From: Methanobrevibacter smithii ATCC 35061
GTDB lineage: Archaea; Methanobacteriota; Methanobacteria; Methanobacteriales; Methanobacteriaceae
NCBI RefSeq assembly: GCF_000016525.1
Contig: NC_009515.1
Location: forward strand, 646,501 to 710,500
Direction of reading: 5' to 3'
Length of the DNA: 64,000 bases
In this document: in pieces, positions 8,164 to 14,726 of the stretch
Position numbering within the stretch: position 1 is the first letter of the stretch
Layout: every line of letters starts with the position of its first letter
Translations under genes and position numbers: made by a program
The notes under the pieces: model-generated
The model's database searches: none
What the model was told of the DNA's origin: nothing
What the model saw: the letters and a program-made list of their open reading frames with translations, nothing else

Positions 8164-9378
8164 TTAAATAATATCATTTTTTAAAAATTCAATTATATTC
8201 ATGTGTTTTATTCCAGTGTTTGAAAAATCCAAATTATCCATACTTAAAACATATTTTTCATAATCATCTCCGATTGCCCTTAGGGAACCGAATTCCCTTT
8301 TAACTGTTTCTTTACCTGACAACAAATAAGTAACCTGAATATAAATCTTTCTATCTGCTTTATTACAGACAAAATCCACTTCCTTACCATTTATATCTCC
8401 AACTTTTACTTCATAACCCCTTCTAAGCAATTCAATATAAACAATATTTTCCAGTATCTGGCCTGTATTTTCCATATCCTTACCAATAATAGCCTGGTTA
8501 AATCCATGATCAACCAAATAATACTTTCCATTGGTTTTTAATACTTTTTTACCTTTTAAATTTTCTTTTTTAGCTTCATGAATGAAGCACGCATTTTGAG
8601 AAAAAGACAGATAATTTAAAACCGTATCTGCAGATACTTTTAAGTTTTCATGCTTTAAATATTTGGATATTCCGTTAGCTGAAACCGACTGCCCGATATT
8701 TGAGATTATGAATGTTAAAATCCTGTTTAAAATTTCAGCATTTCTTAAATTATGTCTGGAAATAATGTCTTTTAAAAGTATGGTGCTGTAAATATCTTCC
8801 AAATATGAAAATTTATCAATGTCCTGCACCTGCTGTAAAGAAGGCATTCCCCCGTATTTTACATATTCATTAAACAACTGCAATTCTTTATTTTTGATAT
8901 CTATACTGTTTATTTCTTTTTTATATTGTAAAAACTCTTTAAATGAAAATGGATAAACATCTATATGGAAATATCTTCCTGCAATTAATGTGGCCAATTC
9001 TCCAGAGAGCAGTTCAGAATTAGAACCAGTTATATAAATATCACAATCAAAATCTACCCTATATGAATTGATGCTTTTTTCCCAGCCCATAATATTCTGG
9101 ATTTCATCAAACAGCAGATATAGTTTACCTGAAGTGTTTTTTATTAAATTATTGACGCACACATCCAATTCCATGAAGTTTTGGATTTTATTGTATTTTT
9201 GAGATTCAAATGATATTAAAAATATGTTTTCTTTGGAAATACCCTGTTCAATAAGTTCTTCTTTTATACTGTGCAACAGATAGGTCTTACCACTTCTTCT
9301 AACTCCTGTAATGATTTTAATTGGTTCTGTATTAATTAACCTTCTGATTTTTTCCAGATATAACTCCCTTTTTATCAT
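8164..9378 (-). CDS. DUF4143-type P-loop ATPase
   Basis: This 404-residue protein has an AAA-type N-terminal domain (P-loop GVRRSGKT at residues 25-32, Walker B LYLLFDEIQNI near 90, sensor ITGSNSELLSGE near 117). Its C-terminal DUF4143 region contains the nuclease-like EVDFVCNKADRKIYIQVTY stretch near residues 340-360. Such ATPases are widespread, multi-copy and rapidly turned over in archaeal and bacterial genomes; their cellular role is unclear. It stands alone between two opposite accessory segments. The upstream repeat copy lies about 40 bases before the ATG, where a promoter would be expected. Confidence 0.85.
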   Translation of the reverse strand: MIKRELYLEKIRRLINTEPIKIITGVRRSGKTYLLHSIKEELIEQGISKENIFLISFESQKYNKIQNFMELDVCVNNLIKNTSGKLYLLFDEIQNIMGWEKSINSYRVDFDCDIYITGSNSELLSGELATLIAGRYFHIDVYPFSFKEFLQYKKEINSIDIKNKELQLFNEYVKYGGMPSLQQVQDIDKFSYLEDIYSTILLKDIISRHNLRNAEILNRILTFIISNIGQSVSANGISKYLKHENLKVSADTVLNYLSFSQNACFIHEAKKENLKGKKVLKTNGKYYLVDHGFNQAIIGKDMENTGQILENIVYIELLRRGYEVKVGDINGKEVDFVCNKADRKIYIQVTYLLSGKETVKREFGSLRAIGDDYEKYVLSMDNLDFSNTGIKHMNIIEFLKNDII

Positions 9379-9417
9379 TTGAAAACACCTGTTTTAAGTT
9401 ATATTTTTAAAATATAT

Positions 9418-9489
9418 AAATTTTATCGACTATACTCGATAAATTTTAAAAAATAGCAAAAATTTCTTTTATACTCGATAAAAATCAAG
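9418..9489 (+). repeat. 72-bp direct repeat, right copy, upstream of the DUF4143 ATPase
   Basis: This is the second copy of the segment at 8090-8161. Its inverted repeat is TTTATCGA (9422-9429), CTATAC, TCGATAAA (9436-9443), and its half-site TACTCGATAAA is at 9472-9482. It lies 40-110 bases upstream of the ATPase start on the minus strand, so the symmetric sites could be binding sites for a regulator. Confidence 0.85.
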
Positions 9490-9589
9490 ATTTCAAAATT
9501 ACATTAAAATCATTATTTTATTGATTTAAGAATGTAAAATTGTTTTTAGAAAAAACTGACCAATTTATAAACTATAAAAACCAATGAGA

Positions 9590-9605
9590 TATTGGATATC
9601 CAATA
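9590..9605. repeat. 16-bp perfect palindrome upstream of the Rpn-like gene
   Basis: TATTGGATATCCAATA is a perfect palindrome lying about 35 bases before the inferred beginning of the Rpn-like coding region. It could be an operator or part of a promoter; nothing else supports either role. Confidence 0.4.
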
Positions 9606-9627
9606 AAAGCAACAGGGGGTTTTAATC

Positions 9628-10494
9628 ATCAACTATCACATACTGGACATAACATTAAAAGAAATAGCGAATACCTCAATAAATGAACTGTTAGAATTTA
9701 TGAACATCGATTATGAAATTGTAGAATCAGCCAAAACAGAATTCAGCGAATTAAAAAATAAAAGATATCATCTGGACTACGTAGGTAAAACAAAAGACAA
9801 AATTTATATCCATATAGAATTTCAAGCAAGATTTCCAACAAAAAAGGAATTGCAAAGAATCTTCGCTTATGTCGCATTACTACATGAATACACCGGCTGT
9901 TTTGTTGAAACCTACATCATTTGTGTTCAAGCAATACCACACGACCAGATTATCCATCAGTACAGTAAAGACAATGTTTTTAAAATTAACATCATGTCCT
10001 TAAAAAACATTGACGGAAATAAAAAAATAAATAGTATAAGTAAAAAAATAGAAAACAACGAAAAACTAACACCAACAGAAATACTTGCTTTGAAATTAAT
10101 GCCGTTTACAAGCTATAAGGAACCAACAGAAGAAATAACATTGAAAACTGCTCAATTAACCAATAAAATAACAACATTAACCATAGACGAACTTAACAAC
10201 ATCAAGTACATTCAACAGGCAGTATGTTCCAAAGTAATAAAAAAAGAACACCAACAACCAATAATGGAGGAAATAAAAATGAGAAACACACTATACGACC
10301 AAGCCAGAAAAGAAGGAATAAAAGAAGGAAAAACAGAAGGAATAAAAGAAGGAATAAACGAGGGAAGAAAAGAAGGAAGAAATGAGGGAAAAAATGAAAT
10401 GAAAAATGAAATAACAAACGAAATAACAACACTAATTCAAAAAGGAAAACTACCCCAAGACACATTAAACCAAATACATTCCTTAAAAATGTAA
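9628..10494 (+). CDS. Rpn/PDDEXK-family nuclease-transposase-like protein, start codon unclear
   Basis: The product matches the Rpn (PDDEXK_2) family. It has a nuclease-like core (YHLDYVGKTKDKIYIHIEFQ, where D, E and Q fit the active-site pattern) at about residues 40-60 and ends in KEG-x-KEG-type low-complexity repeats, as these proteins usually do. The first ATG is at 9700, but the same frame runs upstream with family-like sequence (NYHILDITLKEIANTSINEL) to about 9628. There a GGGGG site is followed by ATC ATC instead of ATG. The gene may have lost its start codon or use a non-standard one; otherwise the 264-residue form from 9700 is made. Confidence 0.7.
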   Translation: MNYHILDITLKEIANTSINELLEFMNIDYEIVESAKTEFSELKNKRYHLDYVGKTKDKIYIHIEFQARFPTKKELQRIFAYVALLHEYTGCFVETYIICVQAIPHDQIIHQYSKDNVFKINIMSLKNIDGNKKINSISKKIENNEKLTPTEILALKLMPFTSYKEPTEEITLKTAQLTNKITTLTIDELNNIKYIQQAVCSKVIKKEHQQPIMEEIKMRNTLYDQARKEGIKEGKTEGIKEGINEGRKEGRNEGKNEMKNEITNEITTLIQKGKLPQDTLNQIHSLKM

Positions 10495-10733
10495 AAAAAC
10501 ACCAGCAATCAATAATAGAGGAAATAAAAATGAGAAACACACTATACGACCAAGCCAGAAAAGAAGGAATAAAAGAAGGAATAAAAGAAGGAATAAAAGA
10601 AGGAAAAACAGAAGGAATAAATATAGGAGAAAATAAGAAAAAAACAGAAATAAAAAACGAAATAACAACACTAATTCAAAAAGGAAAACTACCCCAAGAC
10701 ACATTAAACCAAATACATTCCTTAAAAATGTAA
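10495..10733 (+). pseudogene. Tandem duplicate of the 3' end of the Rpn-like gene
   Basis: Bases from about 10497 onward repeat the 3' part of the preceding gene from about 10246. Both copies share the run ending GAAATAAAAATGAGAAAC, the coding sequence for MRNTLYDQARKEGIKEG, and the terminal stretch TTLIQKGKLPQDTLNQIHSL. They differ mainly in the number and spelling of the EGIKEG units. The fragment could yield a 67-residue peptide from the ATG at 10530, but it lacks the catalytic core, so I treat it as a duplication scar. Confidence 0.75.
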
Positions 10734-10861
10734 AAATAATTCATAAAATAGGCTTGATAATAACTAAATTATTAAGCCTGAAATTTTTTTTAAATAAACA
10801 AAATATTTAATATTTGATAATTAATATTATAATTAACTAAAAAAAATGGATGTGTCAAAAT

Positions 10862-11272
10862 ATGGCTGAAAATATTAAAACAAGTGTAGAAGAATTACGT
10901 AAACTTATCAGTATTGAAAATGTTGTCGGAAAACCTATTGATGCAGGAGACCAATTTTTAATTCCAGTAATGAGAATGGGAGTAGGTTTTGGAGCCTGTG
11001 AAAACATACTGGGCAATGACGGAAACGATACTGTAGGTGCAGGTGCAGGTGTTGAACCTGTTTCCATGGTAATCATTCCAAAAAATGCCAAAAGCGGAGA
11101 AGGAGTTAAAGTTGTTAACTTAACTAAAGGAACCGAAACCAACAAAGCATTGTCTGATTTAGGACTGATTGTTTCTGACCTTGTTAAAAATTACTTCTCA
11201 AAATCTTCAGATGACTACGATGAATCTGAATATATTGAACCTGAGTTTACAACTACCGAAGACGAACAATAA
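10862..11272 (+). CDS. GerW/YtfJ family protein
   Basis: The 136-residue product matches the GerW (sporulation protein YtfJ) family. It has a short helical start followed by VVGKPIDAGDQFLIPVMRM and a glycine-rich core GAGAGVEPVSMVIIPK near residues 60-75, then an acidic tail. The family is common in methanogens that do not sporulate, so the Bacillus germination role does not transfer. I chose the ATG at 10862; an in-frame ATG at 10850 is possible. The next gene encodes DUF2953, the same partner seen beside ytfJ in Bacillus, so the two likely work together. Confidence 0.8.
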   Translation: MAENIKTSVEELRKLISIENVVGKPIDAGDQFLIPVMRMGVGFGACENILGNDGNDTVGAGAGVEPVSMVIIPKNAKSGEGVKVVNLTKGTETNKALSDLGLIVSDLVKNYFSKSSDDYDESEYIEPEFTTTEDEQ

Positions 11273-11290
11273 ACTTAAAAAAGGGATATT

Positions 11291-11869
11291 TTGAACACCA
11301 TATACATCCTAGGAATGATTTTACTTATAATCATCCTAATTCTTATTATTTTTTTATATATGGGTCTTAGAATATCACTTAGCTTTGAAAAAACCGGAAG
11401 CAAACTTTCAGCTATTATTAAAATAAATATTTTTAAAAAAATAACTGTTTATAATTCTTCAAAAGAAAAAGAAACCTCAAAAGACGAAGATAATGAAAAA
11501 GAGTCTAAAAATTTAATGAAACCTCTTAAAAATGCTCTGCCTTACATTTCAGATTTTTTAAAAAAAACCGTCAAATCCCTCAAGGTATCAAAATTAGAAA
11601 ATCATCTGAAATTTGGACTGGCCAGTTATGCAGACACTGCACAGTATATAGGATATATCTGGGCTGTTAACGGATTTATTAAAACATTATATCCTGTTTC
11701 TAAAGTAAGTGCAGAACCTGTTTTTGGAGATCCTGTAATTGATTTTAAAGGATGCTTGGATGTTGACATTAATCTTTTAAAGCTGATTTTGCCTGTTGTC
11801 AATTTAATTTCCAAAAAAGAAATCAGGATTTTAATTAAAACCTTCAGAGGTGATAAAAATGAAAAATGA
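11291..11869 (+). CDS. DUF2953 membrane-anchored protein
   Basis: This 192-residue protein begins at a TTG preceded by AAAGGGATA. An N-terminal hydrophobic span (residues 4-24) anchors it. A charged linker follows, then the DUF2953 core with repeated GxxxY/D motifs (FGLASYADTAQYIGYIWAVN, EPVFGDPVIDFKGCLDVDI). The function is unknown. It follows the GerW-like gene by 18 bases and overlaps the next gene, so the three form an operon. The DUF2953/GerW pairing matches ytfI/ytfJ of Bacillus. Confidence 0.75.
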   Translation: MNTIYILGMILLIIILILIIFLYMGLRISLSFEKTGSKLSAIIKINIFKKITVYNSSKEKETSKDEDNEKESKNLMKPLKNALPYISDFLKKTVKSLKVSKLENHLKFGLASYADTAQYIGYIWAVNGFIKTLYPVSKVSAEPVFGDPVIDFKGCLDVDINLLKLILPVVNLISKKEIRILIKTFRGDKNEK

Positions 11870-12149
11870 TTTTTCAGGATTTGCAAAACACCAAAAGGAA
11901 AAGCTTGACAAATACTTCAAAAAGGATGAAGAATTAACCTTTAAAAAAATAGCTGTTGGTGATGATGACTTTTATTTTATCTATAAATCAAAAGCAGTTA
12001 TCTTAAAAGATAAAATAGCCAGTTATGAACTGATACCAGTCGGATTTATCCATAACCAGGATGAGGAATACTATTACTATTCATTTGACGGCAACTGCCT
12101 GGGATATGAAGATATTGTAAAAAAATTTGTTGAAGAGTGCCTTATTTAG
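11859..12149 (+). CDS. Hypothetical small acidic protein
   Basis: This 96-residue soluble protein has no recognised family. It is rich in lysine, aspartate and tyrosine (for example DDDFYFIYKSKAVILKDK and DEEYYYYSFDGNCLGYE). The ATG at 11859 follows AGGTGAT and lies inside the 3' end of the DUF2953 gene (11-base overlap), so translation is probably coupled. Its 3' end overlaps the convergent acetolactate-synthase-like gene by 8 bases. Confidence 0.65.
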   Translation: MKNDFSGFAKHQKEKLDKYFKKDEELTFKKIAVGDDDFYFIYKSKAVILKDKIASYELIPVGFIHNQDEEYYYYSFDGNCLGYEDIVKKFVEECLI

Positions 12150-13680
12150 GAAGGGGAATATCTTCAAACCTTACAGCAACATCTACAATATCATAATCAT
12201 CCACATCCTGGAGATCTTCAAGTTTTTCTGCCCTTTTTGCTTTTAATCCGTATGCTTCAGCTACTTTTACAAAGTCAGGATTTTTTAAATCTATCTGATA
12301 GGGTTCCATATCATATTTATTAACTTCATGCTGCCTTATAATGCCGTATTGTGAGTTGTTTATTATAAAAATTAAAATATTCAAGCCATATTCTTTTATT
12401 GTAGCCAGTTCCTGAATATTCATCTGGAAATCTCCGTCTCCGTTGATTACAATTATTTTTTTATCAGGATTTGCAACTGCAGCTCCGATAGCTCCCGGAA
12501 TTCCGTAACCCATTGGTCCAAGTGCTGACTGAAACAGCAGCTGGCCAAAGTCAGAGGATTTTTTAAGCAGAGTTACCCATGTAATATGACTTCCGGCATC
12601 ACCGATTATAATATTGTCCTTATACTGATTTAGAATTTCATTAATAGCCACCTGAGGTCTTAACGGAAGTGTTTTATCCCCCAAACCTTCAACAGCTATT
12701 TTGTTGTCAATTTCCAACAGTTCATCTAGCCAGTCTGCTTTTTTAAAGTCTACTTCATATAAGAAGTTTTCAACACTTCCCTGAATCGGATAATTTCCTT
12801 TAAGATGCTTTTTATTAATATTTACATGAATCAGCTTATCTTCAATTTCATCCAAAGCAACAAATGTCCTTTCAGAAGCTCTTGCACCTAAAGCTATGAT
12901 ACAGTCTGAATTTTTTATGGCATAATTTGCTCTGGGAGTTCCTCTGGTACCTGCCATTCCCAGATTTAAAGGATTGCTTTCAGCTATGATTCCTTTTGAA
13001 TTAAAAGTAGTTGCTACCGGAATTCCATTACTTTCAGCTATCAGTTTTAAAACTTTTCTTTGTGATATTGCTCCAGAACCCAATACAAAGAGCGGTTTTT
13101 TAGATTTGTTTATTAATTCCTGGGCTTTTTTAACATTTGACAGGTCATTTTCACACAAATAACATAAATCAAAGTCCTGAAACTCCTCGCTTAACAGGAC
13201 ATCATTTGACAAGTTTATATGAACCGGGCCTTTTGGGTCGTGCCTAATTTTATAAATAGCTGCCCTTAGTGCATATACCGCTTCAGTTCCGTTTAAGGGA
13301 TTGAATGTTTCGTCAACAATATTTCTAAAAATTTCAGATGTCGGAAGTGACTGGAAAACATCCTCATTTCTCAAATCAGTGGGATTGTCTCCTGTCAAAA
13401 CCAGAAGAGGCACATTGTCCTTATATGCTCCTGCCAGAGCCATTGTAAAATTAAGTGCTCCCGGTGCTGCAGTAGCTACACATGCACTTAATTTATGGGA
13501 TGATTTGTAATATGCATCTGCCGCATGCATAGCTGCCTGTTCGTGTCTTACCAGAATATGATTTATTTTGGAGTCTTTAAGAGCCTTATAAAACGGCAGA
13601 ATCTGTTCTCCCGGAAGTCCGAAAATATTTTCCAGACCTTCCTCTTCAAGGATTTTAACTAAATAAGCAGCTACATTCAT
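12142..13680 (-). CDS. Acetolactate synthase-like TPP enzyme (large-subunit type)
   Basis: The 512-residue protein has the three-domain layout of thiamine pyrophosphate enzymes. The catalytic glutamate lies in RHEQAAMHAADAY near residue 46, the central domain includes PLFVLGSGAI, and the TPP motif INGDGDFQMNIQELATIKEY lies near 412-431. It is shorter than typical IlvB, and no regulatory IlvN gene is nearby, so it may be another TPP-dependent decarboxylase or a catabolic-type acetolactate synthase. The gene follows the dUTPase-like gene by 2 bases and is probably cotranscribed with it. Confidence 0.8.
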   Translation of the reverse strand: MNVAAYLVKILEEEGLENIFGLPGEQILPFYKALKDSKINHILVRHEQAAMHAADAYYKSSHKLSACVATAAPGALNFTMALAGAYKDNVPLLVLTGDNPTDLRNEDVFQSLPTSEIFRNIVDETFNPLNGTEAVYALRAAIYKIRHDPKGPVHINLSNDVLLSEEFQDFDLCYLCENDLSNVKKAQELINKSKKPLFVLGSGAISQRKVLKLIAESNGIPVATTFNSKGIIAESNPLNLGMAGTRGTPRANYAIKNSDCIIALGARASERTFVALDEIEDKLIHVNINKKHLKGNYPIQGSVENFLYEVDFKKADWLDELLEIDNKIAVEGLGDKTLPLRPQVAINEILNQYKDNIIIGDAGSHITWVTLLKKSSDFGQLLFQSALGPMGYGIPGAIGAAVANPDKKIIVINGDGDFQMNIQELATIKEYGLNILIFIINNSQYGIIRQHEVNKYDMEPYQIDLKNPDFVKVAEAYGLKAKRAEKLEDLQDVDDYDIVDVAVRFEDIPLPK

Positions 13681-13682
13681 TA

Positions 13683-14138
13683 TTATTCCTCTTCCTGATA
13701 AGATCCGCTGTATTGCCCGGAGCCTTCAACTTCAAAAACAACTCCCTGAGCTATTCTGTCCCCTTTTTTGATTTTGTATTCATAATCTCCGTGATTATAA
13801 ATCATAAACATTAAAGTTCCGAAAAAACCAGGGTCTCCAACAGCTGTCTGAACTGAGACAAAAGACCTCAGTAATGTGGATCTTGGCAGATATAACATTG
13901 AATAGCCCTTCGGAATTTTGATTTTCCTGTCAATTGAAGCAAGATAAGCAGTATGAGGTTTTAAAGTGTAAACAGGCCCTTCCAATTCTTTAATTTCAGG
14001 AAGGTTTTTTTCATTGTCAATCAAAGACCCCTCACTTTCCTGAATATAAATTTTATCTAAAGCCAAATCAATTCCTGAAGGCTGAACCAAATCTTTAAAA
14101 TCCGGAAACAGTTTAACAAGTTCATTTTCACCAAGCAT
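13683..14138 (-). CDS. dUTPase/dCTP deaminase superfamily protein
   Basis: The 151-residue protein shows the trimeric dUTPase fold motifs: QPSGIDLAL near residue 21, PRSTLLR near 90, VGDPGFFGTL near 103, and the C-terminal GDRIAQGVVFEVEGSGQY. It removes uracil nucleotides either by hydrolysing dUTP or by deaminating dCTP; the sequence alone does not decide this cleanly. The length and the single-domain form suit an archaeal dUTP diphosphatase. I start it at the ATG at 14138, preceded by AAGTGAT; a GTG at 14147 is also in frame. Confidence 0.8.
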   Translation of the reverse strand: MLGENELVKLFPDFKDLVQPSGIDLALDKIYIQESEGSLIDNEKNLPEIKELEGPVYTLKPHTAYLASIDRKIKIPKGYSMLYLPRSTLLRSFVSVQTAVGDPGFFGTLMFMIYNHGDYEYKIKKGDRIAQGVVFEVEGSGQYSGSYQEEE

Positions 14139-14205
14139 AATAATCACTTAATAGATAGTTTATTATATCTGATTAATAAATTTTAAAAACAGGGAGGAAA
14201 AAATT

Positions 14206-14394
14206 ATGCCTGTAATAACAATAGCCGGAAATGACACAATCAGTGTTGAAGATAAAAGAGAAATGGTAAAAAAAGTAAGTGAAATAGTAGCTGACAGTTA
14301 CGGATTGCCAATAGAGGCAATAACAGTACTTGTTCAAGCTTATCCGAAAGAAAGCATAGGAGTAGCTGGTGAATTATTAAGTGATAGGGAATAA
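14206..14394 (+). CDS. 4-oxalocrotonate tautomerase family protein
   Basis: A 62-residue product beginning MPVITIAGND, where Pro2 becomes the catalytic N-terminal proline after methionine removal. Length, the KREMVKKVSEIVADSYGLP helix and the central PxEAITV-like segment match the 4-OT family, small oligomeric enzymes that tautomerise keto/enol acids. The physiological substrate in methanogens is not known. GGGAGG precedes the start at 14193-14198. It stands alone. Confidence 0.85.
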   Translation: MPVITIAGNDTISVEDKREMVKKVSEIVADSYGLPIEAITVLVQAYPKESIGVAGELLSDRE

Positions 14395-14407
14395 ATTTCC
14401 TTATCAT

Positions 14408-14722
14408 TTAATCATAATATTCATACCATCCGCTGCCATCTTCTGTATAATGAACTTCCCGTTCACCACTGGGAACTTCATCCATACTATGCATCTGCTT
14501 ATGAGGTCTTTCATCCAAATACCATTCAGTATCCGCATCCATAGGGTCGCTACTATAATCAATTTCATAGTAGCTTTAATCTATAGTCCCAACATTGTTT
14601 GTTATGTTAACTACTGGAGGATTCTTATTTTCTTGCATATTAATTGATAAAAACATATAAGCAATTGACAATGAAAGTACAAGCACCATAACCACAATTA
14701 ATATATTAATTTTCTTATTAAT
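14408..14722 (-). pseudogene. Small membrane-anchored or secreted protein with in-frame stop
   Basis: Reading the minus strand just downstream of the helicase gene gives an N-terminal signal/anchor (KKINILIVVMVLVLSLSIAY), a polar stretch to NNVGTID, then a TAA at 14578-14576, after which the same frame continues for about 55 more residues (SYYEIDYSSDPMDADTEWYL onward) to a TAA at 14410-14408. The segment beyond the stop is aromatic- and acid-rich like other exported methanogen proteins. No ATG occurs at the N-terminal end, although GGTGA is present at 14727-14723. A nonsense mutation plus loss of the start is the simplest reading. Confidence 0.55.
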
Positions 14723-14726
14723 TCAC

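Noticed and set aside
10310-10620. Short repeated units that might be a CRISPR array
   Set aside because: The units are imperfect in-frame codons for EGIKEG without unique spacers. They are protein repeats; I see no CRISPR array in the window.
10202-10704. Leucine/phenylalanine-rich frames on the minus strand opposite the Rpn-like gene
   Set aside because: They are antisense reads of the lysine/glutamate-rich EGIKEG repeats. Hydrophobic runs like this arise automatically from A-rich coding DNA.
14381-14647. Plus-strand open frame of 88 residues after the tautomerase gene
   Set aside because: It overlaps the tautomerase stop, lacks a ribosome-binding site, and its sequence is explained by the minus-strand pseudogene.
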